Of a DNA stretch of 64,000 nucleotides, positions 12,231 through 24,049 are shown in pieces (positions within the stretch are counted from its first letter, which is position 1; each line of letters opens with the position of its first letter). This DNA is from Omphalotus guepiniiformis (Eukaryota; Basidiomycota; Agaricomycetes; Agaricales; Omphalotaceae), in NCBI GenBank assembly GCA_028554645.1, contig JAQOOI010000018.1:682001-746000 (forward strand). Reading direction: 5' to 3'. Below the pieces are notes generated by a model. The model made no database searches and had not been told where the DNA came from. It saw only the letters and a program-made list of their open reading frames with translations. Position numbers and translations under genes: made by a program.

Positions 12231-12494
12231 TTATTTTATGACTTCATTCATCAAAATCTTCATATCTGCAGTGTGTACTTGCTTCAATTCAGATTCATGG
12301 ATTTGGTTTGAACACACAGACATGGTATGAGCCAGACGAGCTTGTTTTATGGTCACATGACAGGATGCCACAGTCGAGTTACCCCAAAATTTTCGGTGTT
12401 GCCAATCTTGAAAGTAGTTATCGTGTGATTTCTTTGTCCGTTTTGGCATTGGAAAATGGAATGGCCTGTATCTGAAACCACAAAGGCATTGCAT
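12231..12494 (-). pseudogene. short coding remnant, unrecognised
   Basis: An 87-codon minus-strand frame between the solo LTR and the right inverted LTR copy. The translation contains MPKRTKKSHDNYFQDW and HESELKQVHTADM. It is cut at both ends by LTR copies, so it may be the surviving middle of an older gene or transposase. No family is recognised and it could be chance. Confidence 0.2.
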
Positions 12495-14338
12495 TGTTGC
12501 GTCAAAAAGCCTTTCAGTACTGAAATCTATCAGATTGAAGCAAAAATGGAATGTTCAAGCATTGGAAACTGAACATAAAGGACTAGAGTCACCCCAGACT
12601 GCTAGTTAAGACATGAAACATACTTGTACTCACAATGCCTAAAGTGTAGTGTTTGCTACAGTGCTAAATCTGGTGCTAAGCAACTGTGACCAATGGGTTA
12701 TACAAAGAGATACTAGTTATGCCTCTCCAGATGTGTTGGAATTCCAATGTTCCATACCAGATTGAGTTGGTCAGACCCACCCTCTAATAACTAGAGACTC
12801 TACCAAGTGTTGTTGACTGTAATCCAAGGGGTTGATGGATTTTCACTTCAATTGAACAACTATCTAAGTCCTTTGGACTGATCAAAAGTTCCAGCTGGTC
12901 TTGCTAACTAAGTTGGCACTACAAGATTGAAAGCTGAGAATATGGGCAATCTTGAAGATTGTATTACCAGAGAAATATTTGTACATTGGGTACTATGTGA
13001 ACATAATGTCACTAAGATGAAATGCCAATCTGTGTAATAATGGAAGTAGATTCAAAGTTACATTTGCACAAATGAGTTAGATACTCAATACTCATGATGA
13101 AAGGAGTTAGATACTGAAAATGAGTATCTCTCTGGATCTGAGTATCTCTCTGAAATTCAGTAACCCTCTGAACTTGGTGAAAGACAAAGGCACTCTAATT
13201 GGAGGTCTTAGACGAAACTATGGGATAGAATACTGTCCTAGGAGCTGAGAGCTATCCTAAACAAGAAATATAACCTGAGTACAAATCTGACCAAAAAGAG
13301 ATGTATAGGGGTAAAACTTGAAATAAACAGCTACTGTACCTTACTGTGGCTGATAGAAGCGATGAAGCATGGTCTAGATCAGCTCTAGAGCTTCTACACA
13401 ACTCCTAATGCTGCCCTAGTAGAGGAGAATGTGCCAATTTTGGAGAAACTTATAGGGGACCAGATTTGCAATGCACTGAGGAGAATGTCAACTGTCATGA
13501 TACTGGTTGCTATTTACATGTTCTGGACCTTTATTTAGATACCCTGGGTACGCCCTAACACACCTAGAACGCGGACAAAGCGATATATTTCTGTTTTTAT
13601 ACCAATCTATACCCAAAGTTCCTACTTTTTGACTATCTAACTGGAAAATTACCTAGAAAACTACCTAAAAAGAATCCAATCTCTGCTCAATTGATACTTA
13701 CTTACTTTTGACTCATTTACTGTTCAGATTACCTTTTTAATTTCGAGATATATGTTTGATTTTTATGATTTAGTATATATAGCTTACAGGGTATCTATTT
13801 AGATTTTCTTAAGCAAGTACTGCCCAAAGCTACAAGCCAAAGCAGGAAACCCTTCTTAGACAAAATATAGCCTGGCTCTTTAGAGTTCAGTTTGAGAAAT
13901 ATCCAGTTGTGAAAACTTCTGTAAAGTCCCTTGTGGCAGATAAATTGAAAGAGATACTGAATCTTTGCTGAAACTGCTGTTCTGTCTGTGCTGAATCTGC
14001 CTGCTGAAACTGTCTGTGCTGCATCTGAAACTGTTCCCTGCATTGTCTGACCATTGGATTGAGTTTAACATCGAGATTGATTGTCCTGAATCCCTCCTGA
14101 ACCCTGAAAACCACCCTTACCTTCTGTCTGAATCTTGTGTTTTGAGATACCCTCTGCCATTTTTCACCCAGATTGATATAAAGACATCTGTAACCCTGCA
14201 GATTCGAAGTTCAATTGTTGCGTCTAACTGTGCGGAATCTCTGACAACACCAGTCACACCTCACCCTACATCATTTTTGATTTGAGTTGGATTGTGCTCA
14301 TTTGAGTATCTCTCTCGTTCATTTCATAGTCACTACAT
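12495..14338 (+). repeat. LTR-family copy, right arm of the 1,844-bp inverted repeat
   Basis: Reverse complement of 7181-9024, starting TGTTGCGTC and ending CACTACA. All short reading frames inside are identical in the two arms, so divergence is very low. Together the arms enclose 3.47 kb (9025-12494). A transcript crossing both arms could fold into a long hairpin. Confidence 0.8.
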
Positions 14339-16038
14339 CGGGCTTCCATATATTCTCCTATTTCAACATCTAGATCCTATAGCACCTCATAGATATGTAA
14401 ATATCCAGCGCTTGAAGGCCAATTCTGTCATTGCTTTACTAGCAAATCATTATACAGTCATCAAGACCAATCATTTTCATAGCTTTGACCATCTGTTATC
14501 TCGAAACGGAATCGTCGATCATATATCTCTGATCATAAAGTGTTATCTCCAGCATATCATCAATCTGCAGGTTCTAGGAGGTCGGCTAAGTTTAAACAAC
14601 TCATTTTGATGGCTCGTTGATACCTCTAGCTTTGTCCTTTCGGCATTATTCAGGCTCATGAGGCTATTACACCTATGTGTGTATATTTTTCTTCCTTCCT
14701 AAGCCCCGTGGCACAGATACTTGAATAGTGACTTCCAGACAAAGGGCTCTTTGCCAGGCAGGGTGGATCTGACCATGCTGTACAGTCTCGCAGCAGGTAG
14801 TTACTTCGTCGAAGGTCTAGAGGCATATCAGCCATAAGGTTTTGATGTATACTCGTACATCGTAGTCCTTTCACTTCAAGCCTTAACTATTCTTGTTCTA
14901 TGTTTTAGCTAGCACTATGGGACATAGTCTAGCCCTTTATTCCCATCATATTCACAGTAGAAATCATTTAAATTCAGGCATTTCAGGTGTGTATATGTTT
15001 TCAACGCAATAACACATTGCGGGTACGAGTGTCGCTATCGCCATCAACAATCATATGTTACTTCCACATCGACCATTGTAGATGCTCAACTGTGTTGAGG
15101 CCTCCTCACATTTTTTGTTGGCCATGTTTCACCCCCATGAAATGATTATTTGGTGAGTTGTCAAATGGCTATGACAGTAAGTATATGAATGACTTACAAG
15201 ATATTTACTTCTCATGCCTGCACACATTCACCTTTGAACCGCACCTGCTTTCATACACGCACAGGCACAGCTTACACTGTCTTTAGATTAGACCTGGGTA
15301 TCTGTATGTCTTTCACATCATTGGAACACGTGTTTTCAAAGTCGGGCACACTACCAATATACAATGACTAAAGCACCAGTGGGTGCAGCAATGCAGGGGC
15401 CAGATCCATCAGTGGTATAAACCACAACATGCATGGAACTATATTCACACAGGTACGCCTTTCAATCACGAACTTACTGCATCTCATTTTCTTCAGAGCT
15501 CAAATGTCATCGCATGCTCCAGCGTGTGTGCTTCTGCCGTCCCTATCACATCTGGACACATTGTAAGTAATCGGGTTCTGTTTTACCATCTCCTAACATA
15601 TGTTATCAGGTTGTCGCTGCCATACTGAAATATTTGAGTTTGTTGGATCACCAAATACGATTGTCAGCAATATCATCCATCCACTCATGAAAACTGCATG
15701 TTCGACATAAAGGTACATTGTCCGCAAACATTCACTTTAATATAAACACTTCAACATCACAACAGATTCCCAGTCCAGTTACTTATACTTGCTTTTGTGT
15801 GTACATTGTCGATTCTGTATGTTTTATGTGTTGTATTGTATAAATGTCATTTGTATTTGAATGAACGTAAGCGTGACTTGTAACAGCACAACAAGGGAAC
15901 AAACTCATACCCACCTGGGCACCTGCCCAGGCCACCAATCAAGTTGTAAATGTTCATGTGAATTCAATTTTCAGCTCAAGGTCACTAGCAAGGATCGTTT
16001 CAAGACAAAGCCTGAGGCCTGAACCTGAACTTGAAGCT
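14339..16038. other. AT-rich stretch without a secure gene
   Basis: Only short frames occur. A few look like decayed coding sequence, for example plus-strand LPGRVDLTMLYSLAAGSYF near 14750-14830 and IHQWYKPQHAWNYIHTG near 15400-15450. They are isolated, carry stops and cannot be assigned to a family. Probably older mobile-element debris. Confidence 0.4.
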
Positions 16039-16043
16039 CAAGT
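16039..16043. other. Copia target-site duplication, left (CAAGT)
   Basis: CAAGT directly before the 5' LTR is repeated directly after the 3' LTR at 35401-35405. A 5-bp duplication is the normal size for Copia integrases. Confidence 0.75.
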
Positions 16044-16272
16044 TGTTAATTAGATTCCGTATTGCCTCCATATTTACCTCCGTCATACCTCCATTATCTT
16101 ATCCGCTTCCGTTTTACCTCCGCTATCAAACTACGTACACTGTCTCACGTGACTTTTTTTCCCCCATATTCGTCGCTTTCCCCAATTCCTGCTCCTCAGC
16201 CTTTACCCATATTGTCTTGTGCTGAGGAGATAAACTGACCATATGTATTGATATTAGATCATTGGTATAAAA
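16044..16272 (+). repeat. Copia 5' LTR (229 bp)
   Basis: Starts TGTTAATTAGATTCCG and ends with GATCATTGGTATAAAA, which is shared with the 3' LTR. It contains the joined form GCTGAGGAG-ATAAACTG without the 55-bp segment found in the 3' LTR. The end is not the canonical CA. It is defined here by where identity to the 3' LTR stops and the CAAGT duplication begins. Confidence 0.75.
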
Positions 16273-16370
16273 GGTTATGGGCCTATCTGGTTACTAGATC
16301 AAAATATCATACATCAAGACACTCGGGCTCAATAAAACTATATTTCATATTCGTTTTTTTTTCTTCCGTC

Positions 16371-19300
16371 ATGGACAAGAATCTTCGATCTAGATCGACT
16401 ACGCGGTCACGCTCACCTTCGAGCACGCGTTCTAGTACACTCCGTACTCAAAATCATGCCACGACGAGTTCCTCGACAGCTACTGGGAATCCCTTGAATG
16501 CAGCTTCAAGCTCTTCGAGGGCAAGCTCTGGCTCTTCGATGGCGACTCCTGTCGATTCAGGCATCTCTCCTCTAAGTGAGGAGAGTAACTGGGACGATAT
16601 CCAAACTCCCCTTCTTTTCTCCTCGGAACAAGCCTCTACTGTGATTGCACATCCGAGCGAGACTATTCCAGCCTCTGACACGTCAGCGACAGTTACGCAG
16701 GAACTTGACAAACCTCGTCCGACTCTTCGCGAGTCCTTTAGCCATTCTAATCAGGATGTCTCCAATTTGAATGCGTGTATGGATCGTTTTGAGGCTCTAC
16801 TCATGAGCATACTCTCTGCTCAGGCGCCTCCGCCAACACGCTCGCCAACTTTGGTTCCCCCTCCATTGCCGCCTCGTGCTTCTCGTCCCACTTACTCCCC
16901 TCGAACGATGCAATTCCAATTGCCGCTCAGTCATCCCCCGTCTCCTCAACATGCTTATCAACATGTGCCGCATTCCCCTCACAACTATTACCAACAGCTT
17001 CCTCCGTCACCTTTGATGAACCAGTATCCGATTTATCCAACAAACGTGTCTGTCGTGGCTGCCCCCGCGCCGACTAACGGTTCTGTGGACTACTCTGCTA
17101 GTTATCATCTTTCAAAGGATTTCGAACGTATCTTGCGTTCTGAGGGAAACTCGCCTTGTCCTTCGAGTTTGCTCACTTATGCCAATAACGCGATGAAAGT
17201 GGTGGACAAGCTGAAAGGTTCTGGGGATTGGAATCGATGGGAGACGAGTATTATGGGGATCATTAACGACATTTACCTGCGTAACCACGTTATTGACGAG
17301 CCGCCTCTGGGAACTCCTTTCAATATATTCACCCGGCCGCTACTTCGTCCGGCAATGCCACTGGTTGCAGATGAGAGCTTGGATTTTGTTCGTTGGCGTG
17401 TTTGGTGCGATAACGATAACATTATATGTGGTCTAATTCGAAGTACAGTCGCAGGAGAAGTCCTTGGTCAGATCCCAGATGGGCTTGCGGATGATATGCA
17501 GCCGTACACGGCAAAGAGTATCCTCGACATGCTGAGAGCAACTTATGGGGCTGCTGGGAACTCTGCAGCGATGAATCAACGGGATCAACTTTATTCCATG
17601 TCGCTCTCTGCTAGTGCGAAACCGAAGGATGTGAAGGAATATATCACTAAATGGCGTGCTACTACGACTGCCCTCATGCGGACATCGTTGATTATATCGT
17701 GGAGTCACCACCTGTCCGAATGTGCATATCATATTCCTACATCTGACCCGTACACCCTGACGCGCAGGGACGCCTTACGGACTGCTACTGCAGCGCCAGT
17801 CTCTGTAACACATCAGGTTTTCGAGAGATTTTGCCTGGAAATCATCGAACATGCTGATACAAAATCTATCGAGGATCGTAGATCAAGACCTGAGTCTACT
17901 GCTTCAACCAAGGAGTCAAAGAAGTGCTCGGGATGTGGGGGTTACGGTCGAACACTTTCGGACTGTAATAACTGCAAAAAGCGGAATGCAGGTTCTTCTA
18001 CACCTGCTCAACCGAAGTCTTCTGAGTCTAAACTGGCGACTGTTAACTTGACGGCTGCTCCTCCTGCGCAACAAAGCCCCTCCTCAGTTCCATCTTCTCC
18101 TCTTGGTTCGCCTCCACGTGTTGCGTTTCTTGATGGGGGTGCGAGTAATCTTGCGATGCTGAAAATCGCGAAACCTGCAATATACGCAGCCATCGTAACT
18201 TCAGAAGAACCATTGCTTGATTCAGCGTCAACACATCATGTCGTTTGCGATCGTGCTGCTTTCCTTTCGTTGGACTCCTCCCAACGAGTGGAAGCTGTTA
18301 CAGCAAACACTGGAACTCTGACTTCCTCCGCAATGGGTACATGCGCTGTCTTGTGTCCTGTTGGAGACTCGGGTGAATCTATTACGATTGTTTTGGACAA
18401 TTGCCTATATGTTCCTGAAGCCCCTGTAAACCTGATTCCACAAGGGTTCTTCACCGAGCGCAAGTGGACTGTTGTGAGCGAAGAATCTCACTTCCGCCTC
18501 TACTTTCCAAAAGAGAAGGGTTCTCGTCGCCCCTTCATACAAGGGAAAACTGTTGACCGTTTGTCGACTATTCCAGGATCTTTCATCACAAACCCCGAAA
18601 CTCTTGCTGCCGTCGCTGACCATACTCTCGCATTTCCCAAAAATCCATTGACGTTGACTCCCTCAGTTGTGTTCGCGACCTTTACTCTACCTAAAGTCAC
18701 AGGTGACCTGTATCATCAAAGGCTCGCTCATGGGGGTGTAGAGGCAGTTAACTCTTTACTGTCCGGAAACTACGTCGAAGGCATCGATCCTAAATACGAC
18801 GGATCTAAAGCCTCTGGAATATGTCGAGAATGTCTACTTGGCAAACATCCGGCTACTCCTTATGCACACAACGGGAATCGTGCCTTGCGTCGACTTGGTC
18901 TTCTACATATGGATACATCGGGTCCTTGGCCGAAACTATCGCCTCGACATGAAGAGTATTTCCATGCCATCATTGATGATTACTCCACGTTCATATCAGC
19001 CGCTTGCATGGTGAAGAAAACTGAAGCGGTAGAGCATACCGAGGGTACGATCAACACTTGGGAAACAAAGACAGGACTCAAGGTGGAAATCGTAAGATGT
19101 GACAATGCTGGAGAGTTCATTGGGAAGGCCATGAAAGCTCTTTTCCGAGGCAAAGGTATCACCCTTCAATTGACAGTTCCCTACGCTCACGCTCAGAATG
19201 GAAAGATTGAACGGCTCATCCAACCCATCCAAAACGATGCAATCGTTCTCATGATTGCTGCTGGCTTACCGGATTCTTTCTGGGCAGATGCTGTCCTATA

Positions 19301-20020
19301 TGCAGTATACATCAGGAATCGCTTCCCGACTTCTACCCTTCCTAAAAACATGACTCCATTTGAAGCAATGTTTGGAAAGAAACCCTCCATCGCTTTGATT
19401 CGCGTCTTCGGATGTAGAGTCTATTTCCAGACTCCTCCAGAGTTGCGGAAAAAGGGGTCTCCTCGCATGACCGAGGGTCTCTTTGTAGGTGTCCCAGAGG
19501 ATACCTTGGGCTGGTATGTTTGTGACCTCAATGGCCGGTACCATACCAGTCGCGACGTCGTCTTTGACGAATCGTCGTTCGGGAAGTTGGGAATGAGCCG
19601 TAACCCTCGTTCTATACCTCCCGCACTGTCTGATGCTGTACCTGATACACCCAGACCCAAGCGCACTATCAAGCTTACTGAACGCGGGCAGGCGTTTCAG
19701 GACAGTCTTGCTAAACCTTCTGCTTCGAAGAAATTGGACTTAGCCGTTTCGGCGTATGTTGCGGCTGTTGATTCCCTAGAGGATTGTGATTTTTCTTCTT
19801 TTTCTGATGTGGTTTTCCCGCCTGTTTCTTCTCTTGACTTTCTTGATCCTGTTACTTCTCGTTTGCCTTCTGCTTCGGTCTTGCTGACATCAGCTATACC
19901 TTCTGCTCCTAGGCTTGAAGACCTCACCCAGGACCCTAGCTCCCTCCGTAATGCCCTTCGTCGTTCTGATGCCCCCGTCTGGAGAGAAGCCCGCGTCAAA
20001 GAATTTGAGTGCCTGTGCGA
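16371..20020 (+). pseudogene. Copia Gag-protease-integrase, 5' part of a split polyprotein
   Basis: The ATG at 16371 (in CGTCATGGAC) was chosen because sequence before it lies in or next to the LTR. Order: Ser/Pro-rich N-terminus; Gag (KLKGSGDWNRWETSIMG near 17205); a degenerate zinc knuckle at about 17925 (CSGCGGYGRTLSDC, with Arg in place of the usual His); protease with DSASTHH near 18218; integrase zinc-binding HQRLAHGG...ICRECLLGK; and integrase core with D at 18911 (HMDTSGP), D at 19101 (RCDNAGEF) and E at 19209 (NGKIERL). The frame enters the RT region (WREARVKEFECLC) and is cut at 20020 by the Gypsy LTR, where a stop follows at 20040. Gag-Pol would be one fused polyprotein, as usual for Copia. 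Confidence 0.9.
20017..20020. other. Gypsy target-site duplication, left (GCGA)
   Basis: GCGA occurs at 20017-20020 and at 33409-33412. Keeping one copy makes the interrupted Copia frame continuous across the junction (ECLC followed by ELEVFTK), which independently supports a 4-bp duplication. Confidence 0.85.
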
Positions 20021-21822
20021 TAATGTGCAAGAATTTGACTGAGAGGGAGTCTCAAGAAACAACCTCTAACTCAATTCTAGGGGGTTTGTGGAGGTGTGGC
20101 TGGCGTTGTCAAAGGTTCCGCACAGTTAAACTCGACAATCGAACTCAATACTGAGCTAGCAAGTGTCTGCAGTCCGCTCTGAACAGGGTATAAGTGACAG
20201 GGCAACTCAAAAACACAGGTTCAAGACAGAGGGCAACTAGTTTCTCAGGGGTTCAGGGGATGGTTCAGGGCAATAATCAGAGTGGGCAACTCGATCCAAT
20301 GGTCCAAACAGTGACAGTATCAATCAGAACAGTAGCAGCAACAGTTTCAGCAGGCAGAACAGCACAGACAGAACAGCAGGGACAGCAACAGTTTCAGTAT
20401 CTCTCTCAAGGTTTGCCACAAGGGACTTTACAGAAGTTTGCACAACTGGTATATTTCTCTATAACTGAACTCCTAAGAGCCAGGCAATTTTCGTCTAGAA
20501 GAAGTTCTGCTTTGGTAGTGAGCCTAGGCAGTCCTAACTTAAGGAAAAATATCTACAAGTAGGTAGTTCTTATATACAGGTCAGGAAATAAATATAGTAA
20601 ATCTCGAAAATGTAAGGGAATCTGAGCAGAGTAAATAGAATAGATAACAGAAAGACTAATTGAGCAGGGATTGGTGTCTTTTTAGGTATTTTTGTAGGTA
20701 TTTTTCAGTTAGATACTGTCATGTATAGGTAACTTGGGTATAAAAATTGTTATAAAAATCGCTTTGTCCATATAATGGCTTGGCAATCAAGTCCAGGGTA
20801 TCTAACCAGGGTGTACAGCACGCAATATCAGTCCAGAATGGTGCCATATGACAACATCTTTTATGATTTTGAAATTTGCAACTCTTTTGGATTTCCTAAC
20901 TGGGGGCTGCTGGTGAGGTTCCTAGCAGATCCAGTGGTTATTTCTTCGTTTCAGAGGTCATCTAGACCCTACTCCGTTGTTACTATCATCCACAAGCTGT
21001 ACAGTAGCACATGTGTCTATCTGGCCAGATCTTGCATCTGATTTGTCTCCAGGAGGTACTTCTCCTTTTAGCTGGTTCTAGCAACAAGCTATGGGCAGTA
21101 TTATGTCCCAATAATCGTTTATTCTTCCCTATTTGGGTGTCTGGGTTCAGGGTATCACTCAGTTAGATGTTACATTTCAGAGGGATACTCCAGAATCAAC
21201 ATCTAGTTCCATGGTAGGATAGCTTGAGTATCTAACTCCATTCTTCAGAAATGACTTAGAGGATTTTTCCTCTTTAGCCAACAGACAAAGGTGGTTCACA
21301 AGTAGTAACACCATCCTAAGCATAGTACCAAATGTACAACATATTTCTCTGGTCAGAACAATACAAGATTGTCTGCACTCTCAGTATTCAGTCTTTACAG
21401 CCAACCTGAGTTAGCAAGACCAGCTGGAGTTAGGTAGTCCAGTGGACTTAGATGTTTCTCAGATTGAATTGTAACTTCCATCATTCCCTTGGATTACAAT
21501 CAAACAACACTCATGAGAGTCTCTAGTCTTTAGAGGGTGGGTCTGACCAACTCAACTTAGCATGGAACATTGGTACTCCAATACAAAGTGAGAGGCAAAA
21601 CTAGTATCTCTCTCCATGATCCCATTGGTCACAGTTGCTAAGTACCATATCATGTACTGTAGCTAACTCTACACTCAGGCTTGAGTAACTGAGTGTGTTC
21701 TCATGTTTCAACTAGCAGTCTGGGTGAACTCTAGTCCTCATTGTTCAGTTTCCAATGTTTGAACAACCAAAATCTTTCTCAATCTGCATGATTTCAAGCC
21801 TAGACCGCTTTTAGTCGCGACA
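20021..21822 (-). repeat. Gypsy 3' LTR
   Basis: Identical by eye to 31607-33408 (offset 11,586 bp). In element orientation it starts TGTCGCGACTAAAAG and ends TGCACATTA. The terminal TTA goes beyond the usual CA and equals the bases that follow the 5' LTR, so it may be untrimmed cDNA end. Contains the AGTATCTAACT motif at 20707-20717 (as reverse complement) and 21227-21237. Confidence 0.92.
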
Positions 21823-21834
21823 TCTCCCCCAAAG
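21823..21834 (-). other. Gypsy polypurine tract
   Basis: On the minus strand CTTTGGGGGAGA directly precedes the 3' LTR start TGTCGCGAC. This is the expected plus-strand primer position. A second copy lies at 22800-22811. Confidence 0.85.
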
Positions 21835-22093
21835 TAAAATAAGATCGACCTCGATCGTCCATGATGGCCAATATCGAGTTAGATACTACTTTTTTAGGTA
21901 GATAGTCACAGAAGTCAAGTCAATTGCTTTACTATCACGTTGACACCTTGTCACAGTGAACTGCCAAGCAGATCTCTGTCTTGTCTTGATCACAGATCAA
22001 TGCATTTCTCATTCAGCATGCCTTAGACAGTGCCACTTTCAGTGAACCCCATTGCTGTTTCTGTTGAAGTTCAGATCAAAGTCAAAGGAACTC

Positions 22094-22232
22094 TCATTCT
22101 TTTAACATCTTCCTGAGCCTCCTGAAGAATACATCTCTAGGGATTCCACTTGTTCTATCTTGTTCAGGCATAATAGCCTTGGTTGTCAAGTAAGCAACTA
22201 GATCAACCAGTATTTCTTTCTCATTAATCTTT
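22094..22232 (-). pseudogene. short sense-strand coding remnant downstream of pol
   Basis: The minus strand reads INEKEILVDLVAYLTTKAI then PEQDRTSGIPRDVFFRRLRK and stops at 22094. It is protein-like, but no start or linked exon is clear. It lies between the two polypurine-like tracts with another open stretch at 22877-22656. Both may be relics of an additional sense ORF or of captured sequence. No family recognised. Confidence 0.3.
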
Positions 22233-22655
22233 TATAACAACATCTCTGTTATATGGAATTTCTTGATTTGACCATCTATCTTCTTTTAACAGAAGGTGAA
22301 TGATTCTTGTGCTTTCATTTATCATTGCTGACACTGTATAAGTACACTTTAGCATTCTTAAAATGCAAAGTCTAGCACTTAACAGTTACTATTTCTCTTG
22401 TACTTAGACCATAGAGCTATACTTACCAAGTAGTAAGATATATTCTAAGATCTTAGTACATCATGAAGTAAAGCTCATAGAACTTCAAATATTTCATTCA
22501 CTCAACACCAAACTGTATAAACAGGTTTGATACTAAGTCTTTACATGCAACATCTCACTCAATACAACATTTAAGTCATATTTCAGCTAGATGTTACTTG
22601 TTTGAGTCTCTAAGTCAATCAGAACTCATGAATTTCATCTAACATTGAAGTCAAT

Positions 22656-22877
22656 TTACGCTTCCAAAGGGATATTCAATGTTTGACTGTTTAAAACATC
22701 TAGTATCTTGAAGGTAAAAGCAATTCCAGAGCTCAATATCATAGAATCTTTGAGAAAATCAAAAATTTCTTGTATTTTGCTTTGAATCTGCCTATGCCCT
22801 CTCCCCCAAAGCAAAATGAACTGCAATGTCCTCATTGCATGTACACAATAAACATTTTTCTCAAGTATCCTCGTCAC
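22656..22877 (-). pseudogene. open stretch containing the second polypurine-like tract
   Basis: A 73-codon minus-strand frame (IQSKIQEIFDFLKDSM, IAFTFKILDVLN) running through the second CTTTGGGGGAGA copy. It has no recognised domain and no ATG-led gene model. Listed because it fills the space between the antisense gene and the 3' LTR. Confidence 0.2.
22800..22811 (-). other. second polypurine-like tract
   Basis: The 12 bp TCTCCCCCAAAG (plus strand) is identical to the tract at 21823-21834, and five of the next six bases match too (T versus C first, then AAAAT). It lies 970 bp inside the element. Confidence 0.5.
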
Positions 22878-22908
22878 CTTGAGTATTTAACTGCCTGTTT
22901 ATGTGCAG

Positions 22909-23833
22909 CCAGAAAAAACTCCTGAGCTTGTTGATGACGACGATGATGAGGATGAGGAAATCGAAGTTATTACAGGCGACGGAGACGTTACTGTTGAGTA
23001 TCTAACTCCATAGTGGCCTGAATAATTTCTCATTTTCCTTTCCTTTCATTTTTCAGATGGCTGATGGACCAGCCCTGGGACTTTCTGCGTCCATCCATGC
23101 TCCCAAGAAGGACAGCAAGGACTCAGGCAAGGTTACCAACACCCCTAGTGCAGCTGCTAAGACTGCTAAGGACAAAGTAGTACCTACTACTCCAGTGGTA
23201 GGTATCCTTTCTCAGCCTTATTATTTTATCTCTTTTACTTACTTTGAACGATTTTTGGACCATATAGGCCAATCCAATTCAGTCCAAAGTGGTAAGTGTT
23301 ATTTTACTCTGAGTTGCTAAGTACAGCATGACTGACTGTTTCTTGCTCCTATAGCCTGAGACTGTCCCAGAAACTCCCAAGGCTGGTAGTCAGAAGAAGC
23401 CTCGCATTGAGAAGCCCTTTGTCAACCTTAGTGAAGAGACAGAGCGTGAGTATCTAACTCAATCTGGTACCGCGTCGAGCATCCAACTCTATGCTTTACA
23501 GATGAGCGCAAACTCAGGGAGAGTGGAGAAGAGATAGTCAATCGTATTACGGCTTTATTTCCGTTCATGGACCTTGACCACTTCTCTCCAGAAGTCCTTC
23601 ACTCTATTTCCAACTTTCTGAGGACTGAGCTCAGTGTTCACCAACATGCTATCCAGTATCACCATTCTCAGTACAGGTTTGCCTACCAGGAATATTCCAA
23701 GTTGGAGCAGCTCAGGAAGGCGAAAGAGAAGGCCAATCGTGCTTCTCAGGATCCCTTGCAGGCAGGTCCAGCAGTAGCTTCAGACCCAGCTCCATTTCAT
23801 GAATTTCCCCCTGCAGACTTAACACTGAACTAG
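22909..23833 (+). CDS. spliced antisense gene inside the Gypsy element (unknown function)
   Basis: Read on the strand opposite to gag-pol. Exons: 22909-22992, 23057-23197, 23268-23291 (24-nt microexon), 23355-23445 and 23502-23833. All junctions are GT-AG and keep one frame; the stop is TAG at 23831. At least 223 residues. The first exon seen is acidic (VDDDDDEDEEIEV) and has a clean acceptor (TGTGCAG) before it, so an upstream exon with the start codon probably exists; otherwise translation starts at ATG 23057 (MADGPALGLS). The middle is Lys/Thr/Pro-rich and nuclear-protein-like. The C-terminal exon looks helical (ERKLRESGEEIVNRIT, EVLHSISNFLRTELSVH). No known domain is recognised. It is convergent with the RT-integrase ORF (stop at 24050). 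Two of its introns carry the AGTATCTAACT motif right at the donor. Confidence 0.65.
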
Positions 23834-24049
23834 ATGTTACTTTTTAGCACCTTAGTTTCAATGTATAGGTAGTATACACGTCACTGGTACATCGCATAGG
23901 ACATCCTCGAGTATTTAGAACATCCTTTTTCGTTCATCTTAGTAGTTTAGAACTACTTTTTACACTTTTTATTTATTTTTCATTGAGCTAGATAGTCTCT
24001 CTCGAGTATCTAACTAGCTACTTTTTCAAATACAGTGTGTTTTATCTTT

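Noticed and set aside
9025..14342. CCGA/TCGG flanks of the inverted LTR copies as proof of one inverted element
   Set aside because: A 4-bp match has about a 1 in 256 chance, and neither inner side shows a polypurine tract or primer-binding site; kept only as a hint.
20194..20562. Gln-rich 122-codon ORF in the Gypsy LTR, with copies at 31780-32148 and 10650-10952
   Set aside because: It lies in LTR DNA with CAG-rich sequence, is shifted or broken in the diverged inverted copies, and changes at amino-acid positions between copies; no sign of coding constraint.
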